The position numbers and the translations under genes are program-made. The notes beneath the pieces are model-generated. The model did no database searches, had not been told where the DNA came from, and saw only the letters and a list, made by a program, of their open reading frames with translations. From Kuschelorhynchus macadamiae (lineage: Eukaryota > Arthropoda > Insecta > Coleoptera > Curculionidae), in contig JAUTXW010000061.1 of the NCBI GenBank assembly GCA_030620095.1, positions 1,296,001 to 1,360,000 on the forward strand: DNA of 64,000 nucleotides. The letters are read 5' to 3'. Below, piece by piece: positions 45,322 through 57,001 of this stretch (the first letter of the stretch is position 1; each line of letters opens with the position of its first letter).

Positions 45322-45739
45322 GGTTGGCAAAAAGTCCAAATCAATATTCGAAGCGAACACATTTCGTCAGTCGTGTTCAATTTTATTGCGTAAATATATT
45401 ATAAATCTGCTTTTACTGGACAGAATTCAGGCTTTGTGAGGATTTCTTTCAGCGCATTGTTTGCCGTCCGACATACAATAAGTTCCGCAAAACATGACAT
45501 ACCCAATTTTTCAGTCTGAAAGCAATATCCTCAAACGACTTTGAACAGTCGGATTTGCATAGAAGTAAATATTGTGTAGCGCTTTATTGAATTCGACAGT
45601 AGAAATTGCAAAAACTGCATGAAATGCGTAAAAAAACATTATTGTGTTTTATAGACAAAATATTTTTTGTTAGTTCTGTAATGTAACAGTTTCTACAAAC
45701 TATCATAATCAAATAATTTTTGAAAATCAAGTGCCAACC
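45322..45739. mobile_element. possible mariner-type MITE
   Basis: GGTTGGCA at 45322-45329 faces TGCCAACC at 45732-45739. AGGTTGGCAAAAAGT is similar to ends of some mariner subfamilies. The 418-bp interior has no transposase motif. An 8-bp match alone is weak. Confidence 0.3.
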
Positions 45740-45978
45740 AGGAAATGTTTGGCCTTACTCAGAGTATCTTAAATATAACTTTGTCTTCAAAAAGACTGGC
45801 AATGCTGATTTTAATGTTTTTAAGCTTTTAAAAAAATAACTTAGAGGACTAGTAATAGTTTATACAGGGTGTTTCGAAAATTCTGCGCCAAGGTTTAACG
45901 GGAGATTCTTTGTAACAGAATAAGATGAAAAGTTCATATGAATATGGTCCCCAGATATTTGATTTTTGAGATAGAGTA

Positions 45979-48403
45979 GAGCGGGGCAGTTTCGGACGCT
46001 TTTTTTCAAAGTATCAACACATTAGTTGGAGATTGAGTCGTACTTAATACACTGGTGGATGTATTGATATATTGGTCATCTTTTAAATTGATTTGAATAA
46101 TAAAAAGGACAGTCATCTATCAAAAAAAAAAAAATTAAAAGAAAAATTAATTTTGTCCGGAAGTACCTCCCCACTGTGGACAGGCATGGGGTACTTCCGG
46201 ACAAATAAAGTTAGTACTGTTATTTGCTGAATTACGTGATATTTGCAGTAGCGAATCAAAGGTATTAACAACTAAACATTCTATCAATAATATAAAACAA
46301 TGTAGGTATCAAAATGTGAAATTTTATTCAACGTTATAATTATAAAAACTAACCGTAAATTTTAAAAAAGAGGACAATGTCGCTTCAGTGAACGGAAGAA
46401 ATATCGTGAATTTCAGGAAAATGAAAATGAAACCCGGTCTTCGACTTCCTCAAAAATTTTTCATCATCAAAATTTTCGTCATCCAAAAGTGCAGTTAATT
46501 CATCAGCATCATCTGAATCGATATCCATGTCCAAATTGTCCATATCAGAATCCGGTTAATAATTTGAAAATTTTCCTTTTTTACTTGCAAACTCTACTTC
46601 TGACTCTGATGATGTAGTGTCAGAGACTCTTTTACACTTCTTTGTTTTTTTCTGTTTGGCTTTCCCTATTTTCATTTTAAATTGCTTTGAATTTTCTTTT
46701 TTCTTTCCTTCAACATGTTCTGTCATAACTTTTCGTTTAGTTTTAGTTGTATCGACCCTGCTTTTTCTGTTTTCTCTAATTCTTTAATTCGGTCTTTTTC
46801 CGGTGTGCTTGTATAAATCCTAGATTTACCCAATCCGAATTTTCTATTAGTTTTCCGAGGACTAACTTTTGGAAATGGCATGCAATCCGACGGTTTAATT
46901 GCCAAATTATGTTTATTTTTGGTCTTGTGGCTTTGATAAATATTTCATTCAACAACGAAGTTATAAAATTCACAGTTGCTTCATCAGTTGTGTTTTTTGG
47001 AGCGCTGAATATCATTGAAGTTGAACCGGATTGGGAATTAAAAATTAATTAAACATTGTTAACTATAGAAATTAAATTTGATGTTGAAGCTGCTGACAAA
47101 TTTTCTTGAGGGTTAGGGCGGTCTGTTGCATAGGCGCCAGTAAAATGCTCAACTCCAAAAATTAAACTATTTATGGGCCATATTCCAGTGCTTGAAAAAC
47201 TACTCAAAATATTTGATCTAGTAAAACTACGTACAAATGGCTTTGCGGTTAATTTGGTATATCGTAATAGGCTTTCCAGGATTGGTCAACATATAATCAT
47301 TAAAGGAAACTTTACAATGCTGCTTGAATGGACCGCAGATTCCTTTGTCGAGAGGCTGCATTCAGTGGATGCAATGAGGTGGAAAAGATAGCAACACAAT
47401 TCCGTTTTCTAGGGCATAACGAATTGCTGCAACTGACACATGACTTTCGTGATTGTCCATTATTAATAGGATGGGATTTGTAGGACTACTACTTGTACAT
47501 TTTTTAATGTGTTCTAACAAATTCACGAACATTTCTGCTGTCATCTAGCCCGTTTTGGTTGCGTATCCAACAGCGCAAGGTACAGCACCAAACAAAAAAT
47601 GGTCCTTCATTCGAACACGAGGATATAAATATACGGGCGGAAGGAAGTCACCTGCTATTACCCCCGGTGCCTGTAATACGGTGGTTATACCGGTTTCATC
47701 CGTATTCCAAATACGGTCCGGTTGAAATGTATATTTACCCTGCACCTCTGCATAGTTTTTGAAAAACAGCTCCACACTTGATTTATTGAAGGCCGAGGCT
47801 CTGGCTACACTAGTGTTCTCAGGTTTGCGATATGAGAGTCGAGGATGACGTTTCATGAATAGCCTCATCCATTCCTTTCCCGCCATTTTGTTTTTCACCT
47901 ATTGAGTGGGAAATTTTTTCTCTAGTCGAACAGCATATTCGCAGGCCAGTTTGCGAGCAGTTTTATATGTTAAACCATACATCATACTAGATGAATTTTT
48001 CAAGTATAACTCCAACTCAGTTTCTTCTTGAATGGAAAATACTAGTTTAGTTGCATATTTTTCTGAATATGGCCGTGTTTCCGCTTCGATGCATTCAGTA
48101 CCAGAATCTCCCGTCTCTTCCCGTTTTTTAGCTTTAGATACCCAATCAAACAGAGTGGACTTTTTTATGCCAAAGTTAATAGCAGTACGTAACGAACTTC
48201 CATTAATTACGGAAGATACTGCATTATTCATTGTTCCTTCAGGTACTTCTGCATATTTGTTTTTCTTAACGTAATTTCTTACCATCCTAAAAACAGAACA
48301 ATTCTCTTTATAACGAACCAAGAGTGCGAAATTATAGATATATGGGGCAGATTCGGACAGTCCGAAACTGCCCCATTCTCAATGTCCGAATCTGCCCCGC
48401 ATG
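45979..48403 (-). mobile_element. pogo-type element with TA target duplication
   Basis: Left end GAGCGGGGCAGTTTCGGAC (45979-45997) and right end GTCCGAATCTGCCCCGCATG (48384-48403) are inverted copies; both are flanked by TA (45977-45978; 48404-48405). Extra copies of the GGGGCAG-TTCGGAC motif lie inside the ends: at 48344-48359, inverted at 48360-48374, and as a diverged hairpin TTTGTCCGGAAGTACC / GGTACTTCCGGACAAA at 46152-46205. They are likely transposase-binding sites. 2425 bp. Confidence 0.88.
46700..48321 (-). pseudogene. pogo/Tigger-type transposase remnant
   Basis: DDE_1-domain transposase with N-terminal helix-turn-helix. From ATG at 48321: MNNAVSSVINGSSLRTAINF and STLFDWVSKAKK (HTH, 48235-48130), LTYKTARKLACEYAV, EWMRLFMKRHPRLSYRKPEN (CENP-B-type DNA-binding region, near 47870), RIWNTDETGITTV (first Asp), then LLIMDNHESHVS (second Asp, near 47460), SFPPHCIH, a stop, MQPLDKGICGPFKQHC (third Asp, near 47370) and SSFSSTGIWPIN (near 47170). 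The C-terminal part is Lys/Glu-rich. All three catalytic Asp are present, but stops (after FPTQ, after KTG, after CIH) and frameshifts break the gene. Confidence 0.88.
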
Positions 48404-48807
48404 TACATATTGAGTTTTATCAAAAACCACTTTACTATTATGGCGACTAAATGTCTCCCACATTTGTCTGCCAAAGTTAAAATTTGCGCATATCACACTG
48501 TATATATTTGTTTTTCTTTTCATTGTTATTGCATAACATACTGTACATATTTATTTTATTTTACATTTACTTTTTTAATCTAGGCTAATTATCTATTGCT
48601 ATTGATAGGAAAATACCGAAACGACCCTTCTTAGTAAAGCTTTCTCCAAATTCCTATTTAACTATCTGTAATGAATGTTTTTATTTTGACCATGGGAAAG
48701 TTTACGAAGATAGAAAAAAACCCTTTTGCCAACGAATAGGACCAATCAAAGCGAGGAATTTTGGCACAGGGGGTGGAACTTTATGTTTCTTGAGATTTGT
48801 GTTAATA
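48404..48807. other. short spacer between pogo and Gypsy
   Basis: No gene seen. It may include the start of the Gypsy long terminal repeat, whose outer edge I cannot fix because no second LTR is present in the window. Confidence 0.4.
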
Positions 48808-49186
48808 TTAGAGGAGGACTCTGTTTTTGGACTTGCAAGAAGTCGGATGTAAATTTTGTTGTTCTAGTTTAATAGAATTATTTTATTTCGTTTTAACAGT
48901 GTTTCAATAAACTCTCACAGTTCATATAAAAAAGGAATGTATTGGATATATAGCTAATCAAGCACACACATACGTTCCTAAAGTGGTGACCCCGACGTGA
49001 TTTGTTTTGTGAGAGCAAGTAGTGTAATTAGTGCTTGAGTGTTTTAGTGATAAATTAAACAATCAACGTAAGTACCTAGTATTACAGTGAACTTTTTATC
49101 ATTCCTTTTGTGGTAGGTTGTGTTTTAGTCAATACAACAGTCCCTAAGCTATCGTGAGTTTATTTGACAAATATTTCGCGATATAC

Positions 49187-49823
49187 CATGCCTAACTCTG
49201 CGGCAGAAACCAACAGTGCCATCCCTATCGCGAACGCTGTCGCGATAAATTCCGCGCCGCGACTTCCAGACTTTGACCCGTCAGATTCAGAACTTTGGTT
49301 TGTAATCGTAGAGGCTTGCTTTAATAGATCAAAAATCACAAACACCCAGCAAAAATATTTGGACATTCTCGCGAAACTTCCGCCGCGATATATCAGCGAA
49401 GTGCGCGACATTGTGACGAAACCATTAGATTCTAATTCCTATTCCGAGCTAAAAGAACAACTCATAAAGCGGTTAAGCGCGAGCCAAGAACAGACGACCA
49501 GGCAACTGCTAGAAAACGAAGCTATGGGTGACGAAAAACCTTCCCAATTCCTTCGAAGACTGCAGGCACTAGCAGGATCAGTAGTCCCGGAGACATTAGT
49601 GAGGAGTATTTGGGTAAGACGCTTACCAGCCAATCTACAACCTATACTAGCTACGCAATCACGTCAAACACTAAGTGAAACTGCGGACTTGGCTGACCAA
49701 GGCAAACTCTTGGACTCCACAACACAAATGGCATCACGTGGTGAGGTTTTGGAATGGACCGCTCCGACCGTCAAAGTAATTAATGGTGCTTCCCCTTTCC
49801 ATGTGCTTCTGGAAAGGTTTTAG
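49187..49823 (+). pseudogene. Gypsy gag, fused to pol by deletion
   Basis: Capsid-type gag protein from ATG at 49187 (MPNSAAETNSAIPIANAVAI). Conserved-looking parts: RLPDFDPSDSELWFVIVEAC, NTQQKYLDILAKLPPRYISE, PSQFLRRLQALAGSVVPETL and RSIWVRRLPANLQPILATQS. After ASRGEV the frame enters sequence of the pol region (HVLLERF) and ends at 49823. The expected CCHC zinc knuckle and protease (DTG motif) are missing, so about 1 kb is deleted at the junction near 49745-49760. Confidence 0.85.
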
Positions 49824-51683
49824 GGAATCACCAAACCAAACGGTGCTCCCAAACACATTAAACACAAAACTCGGCATCATATTATTACCACGCCTGGCCC
49901 GTCTGTCGCCCAGAAACCACGTCGCCTAGCTCCGGACAAACTAAAAACAGCAAGGAAGGAATTCGACACCATGGTAAAACTCGGACTTGCCAGGCCATCT
50001 AAAAGTCCTTGGTCCTCGCCGTTGCACCTAGTACCAAAAAACAACGGCGAATGGAGGCCCTGTGGGGCTCCATTCGCTCTGAGAGCTCTGAATAGCAGTA
50101 TCTGTCCTGACCAATATGGCGCCCGCCATATCCAGGATTTCGCACAAGAGCTCCAAGGAAAATCGATTTTTTTCAACCATCGACTTAATCCGTGCGTTCA
50201 ACCAAATCCCAGTAGCTGAGGAGGACATCGCGAAAACAGCCATCACCACACCATTCGGATTGTTCGAATTTCCATTTATGACGTTTGGACTTCGACACGC
50301 AGCACAAACTTTTCAGCGTTTCATGGATGAAGTTACTTGAGGGTTGGACTATTGTTATGTGTACCTAGACGACATCCTTGTTGCCTCGACGACTCCCGAA
50401 GAACACCTCCGCCACATGGAAACACTGTTTCAGCGGCTTCAGCAATACGGCAAGTAAATGTGTTTTTGGCCAGTCCCAAGTCAAATTCCTAGGATATTGC
50501 GTCTCAAACGCAGGTACCCAACCACAGGCAGAAAAGGTCGAAACTATTCTGGCCTACCCAAAACCTGAAACGGCCAAGTAACTTCGTCGCTTCCTGGGTA
50601 TGGTGAATTTCTACCGGAGATTCATACCCAAAGCAGCCGAGATTCAAGCATCACTGAACACACTCCTCAAGAAAAAAATCAAAGGAAGATCCTCGTTACA
50701 CTGGACCACAGAAGGTCTAGCCTCGTTCGAAGCCAGCAAGAAAGCACTAGCCCAGGCTACCTTGTTGTCGCACCCAAATGTCAACGCACCCCTTGCTATA
50801 TTCTGTGACGCTTCAGACTCTGCCATTGGCGCTGCCTTGCAGCAGTGGGTAAATGATCAGTGGCAACCACTTAGCTTTTTCTCCAAGAAGCTCAGTCCTA
50901 CAGAGTGTAAATATGGCGCTTATGACCGTGAACTACTGGCCGCATACCTATTCGTCAAATATTTCAGTCACATGGTGGAAGGAAGAAACTTTAGTATTTT
51001 CACGGACCATAAACCACTGATATATGCATTTCGTCATAAGAAAAGCCAAGTATCACCTGGACAGTTCCGGTACCTGGATTTTATCGGTCAATTCACGACA
51101 GACTTTCGGCATATAGCAGGGAGCGATAATGTGATTGCAGATGCCTTATCTAGGATTGATGAAGTTCATAAGTCAATCGACTACGACGCTCTAGCAACAT
51201 CCCAGAACAGTGACGAGGAACTGACCAGATTTTGTCAAGACGATTTGGTCTTGAAAATGAGACAAATCCAAATTCCTTTCAACACAATCTGGTGCGATAT
51301 GTCAACTTCAATAGCTAGACCATTTATTACGAAGCTATTCAGGAAACCAGTTTTTGACAGCATACACCAACTAAGCCACCTCGGCGTCAGAGCCACAATG
51401 AAACTAGCAACTCAGTGCTATGTTTGGCAATCTATGAAGAGTGACTGCAGGAAGTGGGCCCAAACCTGTCCTGAATGCCGGCGTTCGAAGGTCTCGCGTC
51501 ATGTCATTAGTCCAGTCGGAACTTTTGCACCGCCCTCTAGCCGTTTTGAGCATGTTCACCTTGACAGTGATAATGCCGTTATCTGAGGGATACAGATATT
51601 GTCTGACCATGATAGACAGATTCTCCAGGTGGCCTGAAGGAATACCACTGAAAGACCAAGTTCATCAGCTCTGTTTAAAATAA
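49824..51683 (+). pseudogene. Gypsy pol (reverse transcriptase, RNase H, partial integrase)
   Basis: Polyprotein remnant. Reverse transcriptase: ARPSKSPWSSPLHLVPKNNG (near 50010), [20 protein letters not shown] (near 50260), YCYVYLDDILVAS (catalytic YLDD, near 50360), and RRFLGMVNFYRRFIPKAAEI (near 50595). RNase H: AIFCDASDSAIGAALQQ, LSPTECKYGAYDRELLAAYL and FTDHKPLIYAF, then NVIADALSRID. Integrase zinc region: HQLSHLG ... TCPECRR (near 51370-51480) and VHLD, with a frame change before SEGYRYCLTMIDRFSRWPEG. It is truncated before the second catalytic Asp. Several frameshifts (near 50190, 50340, 50455) and stops; the stretch 50600-51586 is open for 328 codons. Confidence 0.9.
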
Positions 51684-51689
51684 ATAAAT

Positions 51690-52077
51690 ATCTAAATAAT
51701 AAAAATTCTCAGGTAACCACTAAAAAAGTATTATGATAAGAATGAATCCTACACTATATATTTCAGTTAGTCTCCAATAAATGTTCTGTGTATGTATTTG
51801 TTTGACAAAATGACAATATGCTATGTGTATTTTATTTTACTTAAATTTTAATTGGTGTTATTGCCCTTCTAATTTACGGCTCATGGTAAGATAACTTTGA
51901 TTTTTTAAAATCTAAGATTGTTATTTGTTGCAATATGTTTTAGGAAAAATAAAATAAAAACATTTTTGAAAAAGATATGGAACTACCTGTCGAAATGTCA
52001 AATTGAATTAAATATGACAAAGAAAAGAAGTACCTAATTACAATATATATTTGAAGGTTCAAGAAAAATATTTGCGA

Positions 52078-52140
<63 letters not shown>

Positions 52141-52390
52141 TATGTATATATGTATTATAAAAGAACTAAATTTTGTTTTCTGAATTAAATTTCCACTAAA
52201 TTATGGGATTTAGTATTGAATAAAAATAAATTGTAGGTGTATATAGTGTATATCAACCTTATATTTATGACCTGCCCTAAAACTTTAAATCAGTGTTTTT
52301 TAAAATTAAACTTTCTAATTTTACCACTACTGTTTTTCTTACCTCACTTCGTATTTGTTTGCACTTTTGTACACGTTTCTATTAAACCAC
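51690..52390. other. no gene; (TA)n microsatellite at 52081-52150
   Basis: AT-rich DNA after the Gypsy truncation, with a long (TA)n tract. No other feature supported. Confidence 0.6.
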
Positions 52391-52960
52391 TTTAACATTT
52401 TGAAATACACTTTTAAATTCACTGTGAATCATCATCAGACATTTGTGAAATTAAATCTATCAATTTTAGAGAATTTATTTGCATAAAATATTACCCCACG
52501 AATCCAGGTGCCCCATCTGGTCAAGACAGGCTCATGTGGTACTGTCGTTTATTTGCTATTAGGTTATTGACCAACGGGAACGAAAATCCAATAGTTTCCG
52601 CAACCTTATTTAATCCGTAAGTTAGATGGAATTAGATTTTCATAAAACCTTTTTAAATTCTGTCCTGCCTTTATCATCTACGGCGCAGCATCTGACAACA
52701 CGACAATAACTTTATTTGTAGGAACTGAACTCGGCAAAAGGAATTGTGTTAATGTTTCTTGAATAAAACTGGTAACTGTAAGGTTGCTGGTTTTTTCTAG
52801 TTCTTTACCGCTATGAGGTAAGCGTTTCCAGGTTTTCAACTACATTTTTTCTTAATGTTAATTTATCTGGGACATTAAATTTTGAGTATTTTTGTAGAAA
52901 AAACTTGCGAGTGGTCAACTTGTTTAAAGAAATATTCTAATTAATTCCACCAGCGATGTG
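52390..52960 (-). pseudogene. hAT transposase fragment
   Basis: From 52960 leftward: FVRKYSKFNVPDKLTLRKNV, KELEKTSNLTVTSFIQETLT, VIVVLSDAAP and MIKAGQNLKRFYENLIP (catalytic Asp region, near 52690), then GLNKVAETIGFSFPLVNNLI (near 52600) and PVLTRWGTWIRGVIFYANKF (near 52500), NFTNV, stop. The D-A-A-P and TRWGTW motifs are typical of one hAT group, distinct from the ZMYM1-like copies here. Frameshifts separate the blocks; both ends are lost. Confidence 0.82.
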
Positions 52961-53779
52961 AGACGCGTGCATCAAAATAAAATTTGTTTCTTTTTTTCTC
53001 GAAAACGATTTGTCGCATCACAAAATACTTACAGACACTTTCTGTGTATTTTTAATTGCCCTAAATGATGAAGGTTGTAGATTTTTTTTAAATCAATGGC
53101 GTTACATTTTTTATCGTGAAAGACAGGGACGGTTACCCATATCTAAGCCAATAGTTGAAATTAAAACTGTTGAATAATATCAAAATATAACCTTTAATTA
53201 CCTATGAGGTTGTGAAGAGAACTTAATCAATTTTTGTTTTACTGTTTCAGAATTACTAAAAAAATAATATTTTTTTTAAACTTTGACACCCTGTCCTGAA
53301 AACGTTTCACTTTCTTACAAAGAATCTCCCGATAAACGTCGGCACATATTTTTTTAAACACTCTGCATAAGACTGCAAATTTAAATCTTATTCACGTATC
53401 TTATATCGAATCAATCGTTATCTGCAAAATGATTTTAAAATCAACGTAACCGATTGGACCATAAAAGATTCTGCAAAATCAATATCGCATTTATTGCATT
53501 GTTCCACATATAACCCATAAATTTCGAACAGCCATAAATCTGGGCAGTGTTTTAAACAGACGTCATTTAATTGATTTTTTCCAATAAAATTTATGGACCT
53601 CTCAAACGCAAAACAAGGGACAGTGGTATTTGAAAATAAATTGAATATGCCGAACGAGAATTTACAAAGGGTAGATTACAATCAGAAAAAAATTGGGTTA
53701 ACCAGTTCTATTCAGGTGGTTATTGCCAACTAGGTTTTACCCAATTATTTATTTTTATTTCAGGAAATTCAGCATATAT

Positions 53780-53948
53780 ATATATATATATATCTATGCA
53801 GTTCTAAAAATTCATGGTATGGTTCACCATTGTTGAAACGACCAAATAAAACACTATGGTTTTACCCTTTGAATTATTTATTTTTATTTCCGAAATACCC
53901 GAACCCTGAAAAAAACAAGGTGTCATGTCATTCGGCTTTAAAAGTCAG

Positions 53949-54028
<80 letters not shown>

Positions 54029-54640
54029 ATGCTGTTCTTGGTCGTAAAAAGTTATACGAAACGAAAGAACTAATGGTATGGAAATTTACTCCTTCACCAT
54101 TGTGTCGAGAAACGACCAAATAAAACACTATGTTTGTTTAAGAACCAAGGAGCTTTGATATCGTGGTATTTGCCCCGGCAAAGCTCATCAGGCCGTTTCC
54201 TTGGGGGATATCGGTATTAAAACCGAAATACCCGAACCCTGAAAAAAACAAGGTGTCATGTCATTCGGCTTTAAAAGTCGATGAGAGAAATACGCAACCA
54301 GTGGCGTCATCTGTAGGTACTATGGTGCAACTAAATCGCTTTAGATGCGACCTACTTTGGAGCGCAATACGACACATCTGTGCAAAAATAGAAGAGAAAC
54401 AGAAATATCAGTTTTTATGCGGTTCTTGGTCGTAAAAAGTCATACGAAACGAAAGAACTAAAGGTAAAGAAATTTACACCTTCATTATTGTGTCGAGAAA
54501 TGACCAAAATATGATGCTATGTTTGTTTAAGGGCTAAAGAGCCGTCTACTACCGTGGTATCTGCCCCGGCATCAGGCAATTTCCTTGGGGGGCATCGGTA
54601 TTAAAACCGAAATACCCGAACCCTGAAATAACAATATAAT
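53780..54640. repeat. tandem satellite, about 3 units, with (TA)n inserts
   Basis: Units share CCGAAATACCCGAACCCTGAAA (53893, 54222, 54608 approximately), AACAAGGTGTCATGTCATTCG with GGCTTTAAAAGTC, CGTAAAAAGTnATACGAAACG, TGTCGAGAAAYGACCAAAT and CCCCGGCAaaGCTCATCAGG with TTTCCTTGGGGGRTATCGGT. Two units contain (TA)n at the same site (53773-53793; 53951-54027). A further partial unit is at about 56085-56190, next to a LINE fragment. Confidence 0.88.
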
Positions 54641-55439
54641 ATCCATAATAATAATAAAATGTTAGAGCCATTGTTAAATAACAAAAGTTTAGTATATATA
54701 TGTCTTAATCAGGGACAAAAACTCATGAAGGGTAGAAGGTCCACGATAAAAACATATTTTTATATGCTAAAGAAAAATTTGTTTTTGATAACTTCTCTGA
54801 GTTCAAAAAAGTAAGTTTATGTAGTTTTAAAGTCATAAATATTATTGTTGGCTTTAATTAATTTCTTTAGCTTATTTAGGCCTGGCTAAATATGTCATAA
54901 TATAATTTTTGAGGTATTTGCGGTATGGTCTAGTGGCAGATTTACGACGTGTCAGCAAATAATTTTAGATAAAAAATAAAAAATTAGATGAAAAAGTATA
55001 TAATATTTAAGATTTTGGAAAAAAGATGATTTTAATACCAACTTAAGACTATGCCAATAGCTGTTTATTCAATTTTTTTTGGGTACATATATATGACTTC
55101 CCCCTTTTTTTAAATATATTTTTATTTATTTTTGATATATTTATATATATTTTATGGCTTCATGTTCAGGCAAATACAATACATATAATTTTTGTTAGTG
55201 CTTACAACTAATATGAGGGTACAAATTTGTATGAGAAAAATTGAGAATGAGCGACGGTGAGATGATTAGGTGAATTTTTATACAAGTATATATGATTTAG
55301 ACTATATACAACACTTACATGTTAGAGATTTGACATTTAAATGACATGAGTATGTCATGACCATGATTTTATGAAATTTTGTTGTTAGTCTGTGTGTTTT
55401 TTGTCATTATTGTGAATTTTCCCAAAGGGAGCATTATTT
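54641..55439. other. no gene seen
   Basis: AT-rich DNA between the satellite and the LINE. No supported feature. Confidence 0.4.
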
Positions 55440-56080
55440 TTATTTATGTTACCAATATTTCTGGTACTTTCTTTATTTTGAGTTTTAAACTGGTAAAATA
55501 TAATACTTCTGTTTCTGATATATTTCGTATTGTTTTTTATTGAGGATGGTATGGAGGGTTGAGATTTCCACTGTTTTTATTTTTTTATGTGTGTATTGGC
55601 TGCAGATGCCCATATGGGGGATGCGTAGGTTAATATGTGTATTGGCAGCAGATGCCCATATGGGGGATGCGTAGGTTAATATACTCTTAACGCAGGCCTT
55701 GTATAACTGATATTTTAGATTTAAATCTACTTGGTTTCCCGGTGCAATATATGGGTAAATGAATTTTTTAGCTGCTAATGTTTTTCCTGGTTATTGTAAT
55801 GTGAATGTTAAAAGTGAGCTTCTTGTCGAGAAAAACACCTTAATATTTCACTTCATTTGTATTATCTATTGTACTATCATTGTTATTGATCATGATATTT
55901 ACGGGATTTCTTTCGGCTGCAAATTTGTGGTTAAAGGTAATTGATTTTGATTTGTCGGCATTAATCCTTAGTTTCCATTTATGGATAAAATTAGTTATTT
56001 TATTTAGATAGCGCTGTTCTTATATTTTAGATTGATTTATGTCTTGATCGTCCAAAATTGCCCTGTCGTCGCACTAAAAC
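55440..56080 (-). pseudogene. Jockey-type LINE, C-terminal RT region
   Basis: From 56080 leftward: CDDRAILDDQDIN (remains of the FADD box), YLNKITNFIHKWKLRINADK, SITFNHKFAAERNPV, NEVKY, a stop, GVFLDKKLTFNIHITITRKN, then NLKYQLYKACVKSILTYASP, IWASAANTHI (near 55660) and KKIKTVEISTLHTILNKKQY (near 55550). This is the order seen at the end of Jockey-type reverse transcriptases. It differs from the LINE at 15640. Few lesions: stop codons, minor frameshifts and the 46-bp duplication below. Confidence 0.85.
55591..55682. repeat. 46-bp tandem duplication in the LINE
   Basis: 55591-55636 and 55637-55682 are identical except CTGCAG against CAGCAG. It falls inside the conserved block of the minus-strand LINE; 46 is not a multiple of three, so it shifts the frame. 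Confidence 0.95.
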
Positions 56081-56084
56081 AAAC

Positions 56085-56990
56085 AAGGCGTCATATCATT
56101 CGACTTTGAAAGTCGATGAGGGACATATGCAACCAGTGGCGCCATCTGTACGTACTATGGTGCAACTAAATCGCTTAAGATGCTAATTACTTTAATTATA
56201 ATGTCCTATTTTTAAATGGGAGGATTTTTTGGTATTTTATTCAGCAAAAATAAAGCTTTACATTGATATTTGTTTTTTTTTATTAAGTGCCGGGTTGCCA
56301 AGCAATTGATTTTAGTGATATTATGAGAATTATGAGGGACTCAATAAAACAGTCACAATTACCCATGGAGATAACTTAGGTTGACATAAATTTACCATAT
56401 TACCCTTTTAATAACTTGCTATACAGGAAGTTTGTGGTAGTATGACGAATTCGGCTGATTTAAATATGCATTATTTTATTTCTTTAATGGGACACCAATT
56501 AGTCTGGACAATTATTTTGGTTAACCTTTCAAATGCCTTTGTTTTTTGGATCCTATAGTCCTACTAAATGCTGTACTTTTTCAAATATCTTAAATTTAAT
56601 CCTGAACTACTCGAAAACGGTAAATTTTATACTAATTAAGATTGCTATAAAAGTAATAAATCAATCATTTGAAGCTGTCTTTTTGACAACGTTTCGGTAA
56701 TTTTTATTTATTATAGCGTACTGTTTGTTCTTAAGAAGAGTAGAATTTATTACATTTTAAAATTAATAATGTATTAGTATTAGTAATAATACGCCCTTGG
56801 ACTTGTCCAGGCAATTATCAGTCATAGGAGACCCTCCTCTTAATAGGTTGTTCTTATGTTCACTTCTACATATTGAGAACCTCACAACAGACTTATTAAT
56901 ATTTTCAAAAATACTGAGATTATGATAGCGAGAAAACAGAGAAAACCTCTAGCTCTTAGTTCACTAAAACTAAAACACCCCTGTCACTGC
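56085..56990. other. satellite fragment then gene-free DNA
   Basis: 56085-56190 matches the satellite at 53780-54640 (CATATCATTCGACTTTGAAA, CCAGTGGCGCCATCTGTA). The rest has no supported gene until the Penelope-like fragment. On the minus strand about 56685-56755 there is a CCGAAACGTTGTC block like the one following Penelope-type motifs elsewhere. Confidence 0.5.
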
Positions 56991-57001
56991 TAGAGAATTA
57001 A

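Larger units (their letters stand above)
48808..51690 (+). mobile_element. Gypsy-type LTR retrotransposon, 3'-truncated
   Basis: A 5' LTR-like region (about 48808-48983; TATATAAAA-like and AATAAA signals near 48925 and 48907) is followed by a primer-binding-site-like TGGTGACCCCGACGTGA (48984-49000), then gag and pol on the plus strand. The element stops within the integrase near 51683; no 3' LTR is found. The protease region and gag zinc knuckle are absent, deleted between gag and reverse transcriptase. Confidence 0.88.
45865..53365. mobile_element. mariner-like ends enclosing a nest of insertions
   Basis: CAGGGTGTTTCGAAAATTCTG starts at 45865 and AACACTCTG ends near 53365. The next inner blocks agree in inverted order: GCGCCAAGGTTTAACGGGAGATTCTTTGTAA against TTACAAAGAATCTCCCGATAAACGTCGGC. 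The 7.5 kb between contains a pogo element, a Gypsy element and a hAT fragment, so the original mariner-like element was expanded by later insertions. Its own transposase is not recognisable. Confidence 0.6.

Noticed and set aside
51940..52137. Frame translating to YIYIYI repeats
   Set aside because: Direct read-through of a (TA)n microsatellite; the same applies to 53830-54123.
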